Shown: one piece after another, positions 15,760 to 22,721 of the stretch
Layout: each line of letters starts with the position of its first letter
Position numbering within the stretch: the first letter of the stretch is position 1
DNA from: Pseudomonadota bacterium
GTDB lineage: Bacteria > Myxococcota_A > Polyangia > Polyangiales > Polyangiaceae
Direction: 5' to 3'
Length of the DNA stretch: 23,782 nt
NCBI GenBank assembly: GCA_023402175.1
Contig: JAEXCN010000547.1
Location: forward strand, 1 to 23,782
Position numbers and translations under genes: made by a program
The notes under the pieces: model-generated
Database searches by the model: none
Seen by the model: only the letters and a program-made list of their open reading frames with translations
Told to the model about the DNA's origin: nothing

Positions 15760-16995
15760 TCAGCGGCCCTTCTGCGTGAGCCAGGCCGTGAGGTCGGCAC
15801 TCGGCTCGAGCGCAACGAGCACGGCGTCGACGGTGATCGCCGACACGACCGTCCCGGCGGGCGCCACGTGAACGCCGCTCGCATCGCGCCAGACGACGAC
15901 ACGAACGGCCTGCGTCGTCTGGATGGCGGGATCGTGCTGCTCGCTCGGACCGACGCGGGGGCCGGTCGTGTTCTTCGGGCCATGCGCGAGCATCGTCCCG
16001 GCCATGGTCGCAGGCGGGCTGGACGACGTCGCCGGCGATCCGGCCGCAGGCAACGGCTTTCCGCCCGGACGCGGAAAGCTCTGCATCGTGGAGTTGAAGT
16101 CCATCGGCGGCGCGCCGATGGCGGTCTTGCGATCACCGTCGTTCGTCGCGCCGAAAGGCAGCTCTTCGCCGGTCAGGTTCTGCGTGGGCGATGCATCCCA
16201 TTCGTCGGTCGAGCGCCCCGTCGGCTTCATGACGTCGTTCACGTGGCCGATGAACGTGGGATCGCTCTCTCCGATCTCCGGACGACGATGGGGCACCTGG
16301 ACGGCGGCCGTCTCGGTCGTGTCCGCAGCGAGCATCGTGCCCGCAGTCTTCGCATCCACTGCCGACTGCTGCGCGGTATCGGCGACGGAGAGCGCGGCGC
16401 GTGCCTCGGCATCGAGGTTCTCGCGCGACTTGCGTCCTCGCTTCGAGGCGGGGCCGGACTTGCTCGTCGCGAGCTTCGCAGTGTTCGTTCCGAGCGGCTT
16501 TCCTTTCGCGGCCGGAGGCTGCGACGGCTGAGCGGCCGGAGCCGCGGGCGGGCGCGAGGTCTTCGAGGGCAGGGGAGCGGGCGGACGGCTCGGCGTCACG
16601 ACCTGCTTCGTCACCGACGTCGGGAAGGGCTTCGGCGCGATCGATCCGGCCGGCTTCGGCGGCGGTTGCTTCGACGGTGAAGTCGGTCGGGCGAGCGGTA
16701 CCGGCGGCGGCGACGGCTCCGAGATCGGAACGATCTCCTCGAGCTCGATCGACGCGCGGCTCACCTGGCGTGCGATGAGCCCGGCCAGATCGGCCGCTGC
16801 CTTCGCGAGCTCGAGAGCACGCGCGTCCTTCTCCGCTTCCGAGGCAGCTTCCGCTGCACGGCGCACCCACTTGATGCCGTCGGCGTGATCACCGCGGGCC
16901 CACATGGCTTCGGCCGTCGACAGCGCCCACGAGACGTCTTCCGGATCTTCCGGTTTCGCCTCGGGGATCTGCGGCAGCATGAGGTCGTCGCTCAT
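15760..16995 (-). CDS. Pro-rich protein with helical N-terminus and small C-terminal domain, unknown
   Basis: The protein is 411 aa with no signal peptide or membrane helix. Residues ~20-85 form Ala/Glu-rich helices like a TPR hairpin (WALSTAEAMWARGDHADG, then VRRAAEAASEAEKDARALELA). Residues ~90-350 are low-complexity Pro/Ala/Ser/Thr sequence with repeated short motifs such as AGTMLA (twice) and is probably disordered. The last ~50 residues look like a compact beta domain (VRVVVWRDASGVHVAPAG, then DAVLVALEPSADL). This layout suits a scaffold or regulatory adaptor, but I recognise no family. The ATG at 16995 has no ribosome site; TACGAT ends 14 nt upstream. A hairpin separates it from sucA. 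Confidence 0.7.
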   Translation of the reverse strand: MSDDLMLPQIPEAKPEDPEDVSWALSTAEAMWARGDHADGIKWVRRAAEAASEAEKDARALELAKAAADLAGLIARQVSRASIELEEIVPISEPSPPPVPLARPTSPSKQPPPKPAGSIAPKPFPTSVTKQVVTPSRPPAPLPSKTSRPPAAPAAQPSQPPAAKGKPLGTNTAKLATSKSGPASKRGRKSRENLDAEARAALSVADTAQQSAVDAKTAGTMLAADTTETAAVQVPHRRPEIGESDPTFIGHVNDVMKPTGRSTDEWDASPTQNLTGEELPFGATNDGDRKTAIGAPPMDFNSTMQSFPRPGGKPLPAAGSPATSSSPPATMAGTMLAHGPKNTTGPRVGPSEQHDPAIQTTQAVRVVVWRDASGVHVAPAGTVVSAITVDAVLVALEPSADLTAWLTQKGR

Positions 16996-17009
16996 TGCGC
17001 TCGAGGCCG

Positions 17010-17015
17010 ATCGTA
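17010..17015 (-). promoter_or_regulatory. Possible -10 box of the Pro-rich gene
   Basis: TACGAT on the minus strand, 14 nt before the ATG at 16995, predicting a leader of about 7 nt. No -35 match was seen. Confidence 0.35.
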
Positions 17016-17068
17016 ACGGTTTTGGGCGCCGAGGGGCCCAGAATTGCGCCGGGAGGGCGGAGCCGGTG

Positions 17069-17872
17069 TCACTGGTCGACGACGAGGTTGTCGATGTTGA
17101 CCGAGAACGTGCCCTTGGTGTTGTTGGCCCACGCGGCGCCCACCTTGAGCTCGGCCCCGGCGCTCTTCGCAGGAACGAGCAACACGGAGGTCTGCTGCGC
17201 GTCCACGAAGGCGGCGACGGTGCCGTTGTCGAGATTGAGCTCGAGCCCTATCGCCGTGAAGCCGACGTGCACGTCTCCGAGGTCCTTCCGGTCGCTCGTG
17301 TTGCCGGCGACGGACGTCCTCACTTCCGTCTCGAGCACGAACCTGCCGTCGCCGGTGACGATGATGGCGGCGAAGTACCGCTCGAAGGTTGGAGGCGGAA
17401 CGATCTCGAGCGCGAGGATGTCGATCTCGCCGTCCGGCGCGAGTGACGAGCGCCCGATGGCCGCGTCCGCGCGCACGACCACGTGCTGCGCCGCCGGAAG
17501 CCTGCGGTGGACATAGGAGGGATGATTCGTGTTCGGCGAGGGCTGGACCCTGACGAGGAGCGATGCCGGAGGCGAGACGTGGATCTCGGTGTCGGCGACG
17601 ACCGGCGAACCGGCGGTGGCCTCGAACGCCCAGCCCGACCACGGGAACGGGGCGTCAAAGCCTTCACAGAGGAAGTGGCCCTCCGACGAGCACGCCGATC
17701 CTCCGTCCGTGCCCGCGTCCTCGCTCGCATCGGGCCCGGTCGTGCTGGGCGGGCCGCCGTCGCCGATGCCCTGACCTCCGTCGACGTCGCTCGCGTCGTC
17801 GGCCGTCGCGCCGAACGGAGAGCACGCCGCGATCGCGACGAAGATGCCGAGGACGATCGCGCCGCGCCGCAC
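17069..17872 (-). CDS. Lipoprotein with CSPFGA motif and beta-sandwich-like domain, unknown
   Basis: The protein is 267 aa from the GTG at 17872. Residues 1-17 are a short lipoprotein signal with lipobox IAAC, and CSPFGATA follows. A ~40-residue Asp/Gly/Ser spacer comes next (DASDVDGGQGIGDGG). Residues ~58-267 look all-beta: CEGFD at the start, then strands such as ILALEIVPP, FAAIIVTGDGRFVLETEV, and a closing TFSVNIDNLVVDQ. That plan resembles LamG/concanavalin-like sandwich domains that bind sugars or act in adhesion, but no binding site is visible, so function is open. It matches the 11903-12697 protein in motif, spacer and domain order. There is no ribosome site; TACGCT ends 8 nt before the GTG. 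It diverges from the bkd E1 genes. Confidence 0.78.
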   Translation of the reverse strand: MRRGAIVLGIFVAIAACSPFGATADDASDVDGGQGIGDGGPPSTTGPDASEDAGTDGGSACSSEGHFLCEGFDAPFPWSGWAFEATAGSPVVADTEIHVSPPASLLVRVQPSPNTNHPSYVHRRLPAAQHVVVRADAAIGRSSLAPDGEIDILALEIVPPPTFERYFAAIIVTGDGRFVLETEVRTSVAGNTSDRKDLGDVHVGFTAIGLELNLDNGTVAAFVDAQQTSVLLVPAKSAGAELKVGAAWANNTKGTFSVNIDNLVVDQ

Positions 17873-17880
17873 AGAGCTGG

Positions 17881-17909
17881 AGCGTATCTGGTCCGCCGTT
17901 CGAGGTCAG
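17881..17909 (-). promoter_or_regulatory. Possible promoter of the CSPFGA lipoprotein gene
   Basis: On the minus strand, CTGACC (17904-17909), a 17-nt spacer, then TACGCT (17881-17886), which ends 8 nt before the GTG start. The spacing is ideal for a sigma-70-type promoter and would give a leaderless or nearly leaderless mRNA. Confidence 0.45.
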
Positions 17910-18000
17910 CCGGAGTGAGGCAATCGTTCACGGGCTCTCGGATGAGCTCTTCGCCGCAGCGCGGCAGTCAGTGCCGTGGCTTTTCCGGTCGCTCTCGGGG

Positions 18001-18006
18001 TAGAAC
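18001..18006 (+). promoter_or_regulatory. Possible -10 box of the bkd E1 operon
   Basis: TAGAAC, four of six matches to TATAAT, ends 9 nt before the ATG at 18016. There is no Shine-Dalgarno site in between and no clear -35. Confidence 0.3.
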
Positions 18007-18015
18007 GCGGGTCCG

Positions 18016-19077
18016 ATGTCCACGACGGCTCAACCAGCCTCAGCCACCTCCTCGGCGCCCGTCACGGCGGGGTCGCAACCGAGCTCGGAGAACACACTCG
18101 CTCCGGAGCTTCAGCTTCGCATCCACGAGCTGATGCTCAAGGCGCGTGTCCTCGAAGAGCGCCTCATCACCATGTACCGCCAGGGTGATGGTTACTTCTG
18201 GATCGGCGGCCCCGGCGAAGAGGCGTTCAACGTCCCGCTCGGGCTCCTCGTCGACAAGGGGATGGGCGTCGACCACGACTACTTGCATCTGCACTACCGC
18301 TCGAGCGGCACGCTCCTCGCGATGGGTGCGGACCCGGTAGACGCGCTCCGGCAGATGAAGAACACCGCGACGGATCCGTATTCGCGCGGGCGCAACTTCG
18401 CCGGTCACTACACCGCGCGAAAGTGGAACGTCGCGCCGGTGTCTTCGCCGATCGAGGTCCAGTACTCGATCGCTCCGGGCACGGCGATGGCGCAGCGTGC
18501 GACGGGCGGGAAGGGGATCACGATCGTGACCGGTGGAGATGCGGGGACCGCCGAGGGCGACTTCGCGACGTGCCTCGTCTGGAGCTCGCGCAAAGGCAGC
18601 GAGCTGCCGATGCTCATCCTGGTGACGAACAACAAGTACGGCATCTCCACGCCGTACGAAGGCCAGCACGGTGAGGAGCGGATCTCCGATCGCGGCAAGG
18701 CGTTCGGGATGCCGACGGCAACGATCGACGGCAACGACGTCGAGACGAGCTGGTTCGCGCTGAAGAAGGCGATGGACTACGTCCGCACGGAGCGCAAGCC
18801 GTACCTCCTCGAGGCCATGGTGTCACGGCTCTACGGCCACTCGAGCGCGTCCGGCGCGAACCAGGTCAAGGACGAGGCCGATCCGCTCGTGCGCTTCGAG
18901 CGGAAGCTCGAGGACCGCAAGCTCCGCACGCGCAGCGAGATGGATGACATGCGCGCGCGGTTCACCCAGGAGCTGCTCGAAGCTTCGAAGCGCGTACGCG
19001 AGGAGCCGCAGCCGAAGCCGGAGTCGATCTGGGACTTCGTCTTTGCGGACAAGAACTACGTTGCAGGAGAGTCCTGA
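18016..19077 (+). CDS. Branched-chain 2-oxoacid dehydrogenase E1 alpha subunit (probable)
   Basis: Thiamine-diphosphate subunit that would decarboxylate branched-chain 2-oxoacids; in myxobacteria this pathway supplies primers for iso-branched fatty acids. The protein is 353 aa, near family length. Residues 1-30 are a Ser/Thr/Ala-rich lead. Family landmarks are HYRSSGTLLAMG (~93), the TPP motif GGDAGTAEGDF (~173-182) with NNKYGIST 30 residues later (~205), DGNDVETSWFALKKA, and RLYGHSSASGA, the phosphorylation-loop region in the mitochondrial enzymes. The usual GDG is GDA here. The branched-chain rather than pyruvate assignment rests on overall likeness and is not certain. The beta subunit gene starts 2 nt after the stop. 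Confidence 0.85.
   Translation: MSTTAQPASATSSAPVTAGSQPSSENTLAPELQLRIHELMLKARVLEERLITMYRQGDGYFWIGGPGEEAFNVPLGLLVDKGMGVDHDYLHLHYRSSGTLLAMGADPVDALRQMKNTATDPYSRGRNFAGHYTARKWNVAPVSSPIEVQYSIAPGTAMAQRATGGKGITIVTGGDAGTAEGDFATCLVWSSRKGSELPMLILVTNNKYGISTPYEGQHGEERISDRGKAFGMPTATIDGNDVETSWFALKKAMDYVRTERKPYLLEAMVSRLYGHSSASGANQVKDEADPLVRFERKLEDRKLRTRSEMDDMRARFTQELLEASKRVREEPQPKPESIWDFVFADKNYVAGES
19065..19069 (+). promoter_or_regulatory. Ribosome binding site of E1 beta
   Basis: AGGAG inside the end of the E1 alpha gene, 10 nt before the ATG at 19080. It serves an operon-internal start. Confidence 0.5.
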
Positions 19078-19079
19078 TC

Positions 19080-20141
19080 ATGGCGACCTTGATCCAAGCG
19101 ATCCGCATGGCGCTTCATGTCGGTGAAGAGCGCCTTGGCGTGACCGACATCTTCGGCGAGGACGTCGGGCCGCCGCTCGGAGGCGCTTTCACCGCAACGC
19201 AGAACCTCAAGACCGCCTGGAACTCGCCGCTCGACGAGCGCGGGATCGTCGGCATGGCGATCGGCCTCGCGCTCGCCGGTCGGAAGCCGGTCGCCGAGAT
19301 CCAGTTCTGCGACTACGCCTTCAACACGATCGACCTTCTCAAGATCGCCGGGAACACCTACTGGGCGAGCGCCGGCGACTGGAACGTCCCGATGGTGATG
19401 ATGACGCCCGTGGGCGCAGGCATCCGCGGCAGCATCTATCACTCGCACTCGTTCGACGCGCAGGCGACGCGGACGCCGGGTTGGAAGATCGTGATGCCGT
19501 CGAACCCGCGCGACGCGTACGGCCTCATGCTGAGCGCGATCGTGGATCCGAACCCCGTCATGTACCTCAAGCCGAAGGCGCTCCTTCGCGTGAAGGGCAA
19601 GCCGGGCGAGGAGATCCCGGGCGAGCCGGGCGACGACAAGGCGCTCTCGAAGATGATCGACGCTCCCCTCGGTGACCGCAGCAAGTGGAAGCCGGAGTGG
19701 CCGAAGCTCGAGGAGCTCTTCATCCCGATCGGCAAGGCGCGCACCGCACGCGAAGGGCGTGACGTCACCGTGCTCACGTACGGGCGCAACGTCCCGATGT
19801 CCGTCGCAGCGGCCGACGAGCTCGCGGGCGAGGGGATCGAGGTCGAGGTGATCGACCTCCGAACGCTCCACCCGTACGACTGGGACGCGATCAAGGCGAG
19901 CGTGAAGAAGACGCACCGCCTGCTCTGCGTGAACGAGGACACCGAGGTGACGAACTTCGGCGAGCACCTCATTCGCCGCGTCGTCGAGGAGCTGTTCTAC
20001 GAGCTCTACGCGGCGCCGAAGCTCCTCGCGGGCGCGCACGTCCCGGGCATCGGCCTCGCCGACAACCTCGAGCACGCGAGCGTTCCGCACAAGGAAGGCA
20101 TCAAGAGCGCGCTTCGGGAGCTCGCGCGGCACGAGCCCTGA
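19080..20141 (+). CDS. Branched-chain 2-oxoacid dehydrogenase E1 beta subunit (probable)
   Basis: Partner of the alpha subunit in the alpha2-beta2 E1 heterotetramer. The protein is 353 aa. It shows the transketolase-like beta fold landmarks: FGEDVGPPLGGAF (~26), SPLDERGIVGMAIGLAL (~49), AEIQFCDYAFNTIDLL (~72), GSIYHSHSFDAQ with the active-site His pair (~121-123), and a C-terminal domain with VLTYGRNVPMS, EVEVIDLRTLHPYD and HRLLCVNEDTEVTNFGEH. An insert of ~30 residues at ~175-215 (GKPGEEIPGEPGDDKALSK) is longer than usual. The start is 2 nt past the alpha stop, so the two are made together. No E2 or E3 gene follows; the next gene is convergent. Confidence 0.87.
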   Translation: MATLIQAIRMALHVGEERLGVTDIFGEDVGPPLGGAFTATQNLKTAWNSPLDERGIVGMAIGLALAGRKPVAEIQFCDYAFNTIDLLKIAGNTYWASAGDWNVPMVMMTPVGAGIRGSIYHSHSFDAQATRTPGWKIVMPSNPRDAYGLMLSAIVDPNPVMYLKPKALLRVKGKPGEEIPGEPGDDKALSKMIDAPLGDRSKWKPEWPKLEELFIPIGKARTAREGRDVTVLTYGRNVPMSVAAADELAGEGIEVEVIDLRTLHPYDWDAIKASVKKTHRLLCVNEDTEVTNFGEHLIRRVVEELFYELYAAPKLLAGAHVPGIGLADNLEHASVPHKEGIKSALRELARHEP

Positions 20142-20206
20142 TCGAGGCCTGACCGAGCCCTCAGGCTTCAGACTTCGGGCTTCGGCACGGAGAGAATGAA
20201 GGAGTG

Positions 20207-20234
20207 GGAGCACGCGCCGAACAGGGCGTGCTCC
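20207..20234. terminator. Bidirectional hairpin terminator between convergent genes
   Basis: Perfect 9-bp stem GGAGCACGC/GCGTGCTCC with a 10-nt loop, between the stop of E1 beta (20141) and the stop of the TPR/PEGA-like gene (20270). Its place between convergent genes suits a shared terminator. The T-runs on both sides are poor. Confidence 0.5.
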
Positions 20235-20269
20235 TTCCGCCTGCACCTTCGCTGCTGCTCGGCGCGCGG

Positions 20270-21280
20270 TCAGAACGTCGCTTGGACGAGCGCGGCTCCG
20301 CCGCCCGACGGAAGCGGCAGCGCGCCGACGGTCGCCTTCACCGGCTTCGGCGCGGTCAGGTAAAGCACGACCCCGCCGACGAGCGCGGCCCCGGCCGCGA
20401 TGAACGCGACATCGGAGATGGTCGCGGCGGTCAGCGCGTCCTTGCGCAGGTCGAAGCCGGTCCGGTCGCAGTCGTTGCCCGAGCAGTGCCGATCCGACTC
20501 GTCCTTCTTCGAGCCGACCTGGAGTCCGAAGTAGCTTCCGGCGGCTGCGCCGGCGATGCCGACCCCGACGAGCGCGATCCCGATCACACGCTGCGTGCGC
20601 CCTCGCGTCGGGTCCGCAGCGGGCGCGGGCGGCGAGGGGGCCTCGAGCTTCGGCGCCGGAGGTGGAGCGGGTGCATCCGCGAGGGCAGGGACGCGGATCG
20701 TCACCGTGCCGCCATCGCGCGGCACAGTGACTTCACCCTCCCACGGCTTCTTGTCGGGCGCGCTCGCGGTGATGCGATGCGGTCCGGGGTCCGTCGGGAT
20801 CGGGCCGCCCCAGAGCGGTCTGCCGAGCGCGACGCCGTCACGTTTGATCTCCACGTCCGGGACAGCCGAGACATCGGAGACGTCGATCACGAGCTTCGAC
20901 AGCCTCGGCTCGAGCTTCTTCGCTTCCTCGCGCGCGATGGCGACGCGCTTGTCGCCGTGTTTCGCAGCGAGCGCCTCGGCCTCCGCGAAGAGCGCCCATG
21001 CGCTCGCGTTGCGCCCGTTCTTCGCGTGGCAGTCGGCGAGCCAGAGCATCGTGCCGATGCCGGGATCGAGGCGCTGGCTCTCGGCGAACTTCGGGCATGC
21101 CTCGGCGTATTGGCCAGCGGCCATGAGGCGCTTTCCTTCGTTGAACAGCGCCTGAGCGGCAGCCGCGTCGTTGGCCTGGGCGCGCGCAGAGGTCGCGGAC
21201 GAGAGTGTTGCCAGAAATATGCAGCATGCAAGGAACACCGTTCCAAGGCGAGCGAAGGCGTTCCCGCGTGTGGCCCTCAT
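20270..21280 (-). CDS. TPR and PEGA-like membrane protein
   Basis: Envelope protein of 336 aa from the ATG at 21280; the GTG just before it would add one residue. Residues ~1-36 are a Sec signal ending SARAQA. Residues ~38-115 form TPR-like helical pairs (ALFNEGKRLMAAGQYAEACPKFAES, given here in part: LFNEGKRLMAAGQYAEA, then WLADCHAKNGRNASAWALF). Residues ~130-205 resemble a PEGA-type beta domain (VEIKRDGVALGRPLWGG, GPHRITASAPDKKPWEG). A Pro/Ala spacer follows, then two hydrophobic helices at ~235-255 and ~285-308, separated by a loop with CSGNDCDR. Such proteins often stand next to Ser/Thr kinases in myxobacteria, as here. There is no ribosome site; TAGCCT ends 9 nt upstream. The specific role is unknown. 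Confidence 0.82.
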   Translation of the reverse strand: MRATRGNAFARLGTVFLACCIFLATLSSATSARAQANDAAAAQALFNEGKRLMAAGQYAEACPKFAESQRLDPGIGTMLWLADCHAKNGRNASAWALFAEAEALAAKHGDKRVAIAREEAKKLEPRLSKLVIDVSDVSAVPDVEIKRDGVALGRPLWGGPIPTDPGPHRITASAPDKKPWEGEVTVPRDGGTVTIRVPALADAPAPPPAPKLEAPSPPAPAADPTRGRTQRVIGIALVGVGIAGAAAGSYFGLQVGSKKDESDRHCSGNDCDRTGFDLRKDALTAATISDVAFIAAGAALVGGVVLYLTAPKPVKATVGALPLPSGGGAALVQATF

Positions 21281-21289
21281 CACGTACGA

Positions 21290-21318
21290 AGGCTATCGCG
21301 CCCGCGCTCGAGCGTCAC
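21290..21318 (-). promoter_or_regulatory. Possible promoter of the TPR/PEGA-like gene
   Basis: On the minus strand, GTGACG (21313-21318), a 17-nt spacer, then TAGCCT (21290-21295), which ends 9 nt before the ATG. The -35 overlaps the kinase stop codon, so the gene could be expressed without the kinase. Confidence 0.4.
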
Positions 21319-22634
21319 TTCCGTGTACCGAAGCGATCGCCGTCGTCAGGCGGCGTCTGCGGCGCGTCCGCCGTTCCCGGAGTGCGCGCTCCGTTACGTG
21401 GCTTCGGACGCCGCCCGGGAGTGCGCTTCGGTGGATCCGCTGCGATGCTCGTCGACGGCGCGGCGGTCGCGATCGCCATCACTGGCTCGGCCGGCGGCGG
21501 CGCGGGGCTCGCGCTCGCAGTACTCGCGGGCTCGTCCGGCACGGCGGCGGGAGCAGCAGCAACAGCCGCGGGCTGGAGATCGATCGGCAGGGGCGCGTTC
21601 CGGAAGTGGTGCGTCGCGCCGACGAGCATGAGGACGAGCGCGACGATCGCCATACCGATGGCCGCGAAGGCCCAGGTGCCGTAACCGGTCTTCTGTCGAT
21701 TCGACAGGACGACCGTCGGAACGAACTTCTGCGACGTTCGGACGTTCGCCGCCGGCGGCAGGCTCACGTGCCGTTGCGGTGCGCTCCCTGCAGGCGCGTA
21801 CTCCTCGAGTGCGGCGGCGAGCTCGGCAGCGCTGCCCCACCGCTCCTCCGGATTCTTGTGGAGGCAGAGCTGGATGACGTCCTCGAGGCCGGGCGGCATG
21901 TCGGGCCGTCCGATCGGCGCGATCGGCTCGGACATCACGCCGACCCGGATCTCGTCAGGGGTCTCCCCGAGGAAAGGCGGCGCGCCGGCGAGCATCTCGT
22001 AGAGCACGGCGCCGAGCGCCCAGATGTCCGAGCGCGCTTGGACGCTGCCGGCCTCGAACTGCTCGGGAGCCATGTACGCCGGCGTTCCCATGACGACGTC
22101 GGACGGACGTGCGCCTCCCGCGTCCTCGAGCGCGATCTTCGAGATGCCGAAATCGAGCAGCTTCACGCGGCGCGGCCCGCCGCCCGTTCCCGCGATGTAG
22201 ATGTTTTCTGGCTTGAGATCGCCATGCACGATCCCGGCAGCGTGCGTCGCAGCGAGCGCCTCGCAGGTCTGGACCGCATAGCGTACGGCCTCGCCGACGG
22301 GCAGACGGCCCTGGCTCGCGATCAACGTCGAGAGCACCATGCCCTCGACGTACTCCATGACGATGTATGGCGTACCGTCCGGAAGGGCCGCAACGTCCTG
22401 CACGCGCACGACGTGCTCGTTCTGGACCGTCGCTGCCGCCTGGGCCTCGCGGACGAACCGGCTGACGGCGTTCGCGTCGGCCAATACCTCGGGCCGGAGG
22501 AACTTGATCGCGACGCGCTGCTTCAGGACGAGGTGCGTCGCCATGACGACGACGCCCATACCCCCGCTCCCGAGGATCCCGTCGACACGGTATCTCTCGG
22601 CGACGACGCTTCCGACGGAGACGGGGACGGCCAT
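21315..22634 (-). CDS. Transmembrane Ser/Thr protein kinase
   Basis: The protein is 439 aa with a Hanks-type kinase domain (~14-275). It has the Gly loop GSGGMG (~22), VAIKFL with Lys44, VREAQA with Glu63, the catalytic loop HGDLKPEN with Asp139 and Asn144, DFG at 161-163, GTPAYMAPEQ (~183) and RSDIWALG (~201). The catalytic loop reads HGD instead of HRD, so it is a non-RD kinase that may not need activation-loop phosphorylation. A juxtamembrane stretch is followed by one membrane helix (~320-342) and a Pro/Ala/Thr-rich C-terminal tail of ~95 residues with no sensor domain. The TPR/PEGA-like gene begins 34 nt after its stop and is a likely partner. A promoter-like TTGAGC-N18-TACCAT lies 14 nt upstream of the ATG. 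Confidence 0.93.
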   Translation of the reverse strand: MAVPVSVGSVVAERYRVDGILGSGGMGVVVMATHLVLKQRVAIKFLRPEVLADANAVSRFVREAQAAATVQNEHVVRVQDVAALPDGTPYIVMEYVEGMVLSTLIASQGRLPVGEAVRYAVQTCEALAATHAAGIVHGDLKPENIYIAGTGGGPRRVKLLDFGISKIALEDAGGARPSDVVMGTPAYMAPEQFEAGSVQARSDIWALGAVLYEMLAGAPPFLGETPDEIRVGVMSEPIAPIGRPDMPPGLEDVIQLCLHKNPEERWGSAAELAAALEEYAPAGSAPQRHVSLPPAANVRTSQKFVPTVVLSNRQKTGYGTWAFAAIGMAIVALVLMLVGATHHFRNAPLPIDLQPAAVAAAPAAVPDEPASTASASPAPPPAEPVMAIATAAPSTSIAADPPKRTPGRRPKPRNGARTPGTADAPQTPPDDGDRFGTRK

Positions 22635-22648
22635 CGCGTGCTGTCTCG

Positions 22649-22678
22649 ATGGTAGCGTGACCCGGCAGATCGGCTCAA
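22649..22678 (-). promoter_or_regulatory. Possible promoter of the Ser/Thr kinase gene
   Basis: On the minus strand, TTGAGC (22673-22678), an 18-nt spacer, then TACCAT (22649-22654), which ends 14 nt before the ATG. This is the best sigma-70-like match in the window and predicts a leader of only ~7 nt. Confidence 0.5.
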
Positions 22679-22689
22679 TCCCACGGATT

Positions 22690-22713
22690 TTGCGCGGATG
22701 CCGCGGCGCGCAA
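22690..22713 (-). other. Hairpin after the Cys-rich lipoprotein gene
   Basis: 7-bp stem TTGCGCG/CGCGCAA with a 10-nt loop, just past the stop at 22722. On the minus strand it is followed by AAAATCC rather than a T-run, so it is at best a weak terminator. It lies next to the kinase promoter. Confidence 0.3.
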
Positions 22714-22721
22714 TCGTCGGA

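Noticed and set aside
19056..20246. 396-aa minus-strand frame
   Set aside because: Antisense to E1 beta with no recognisable domain.
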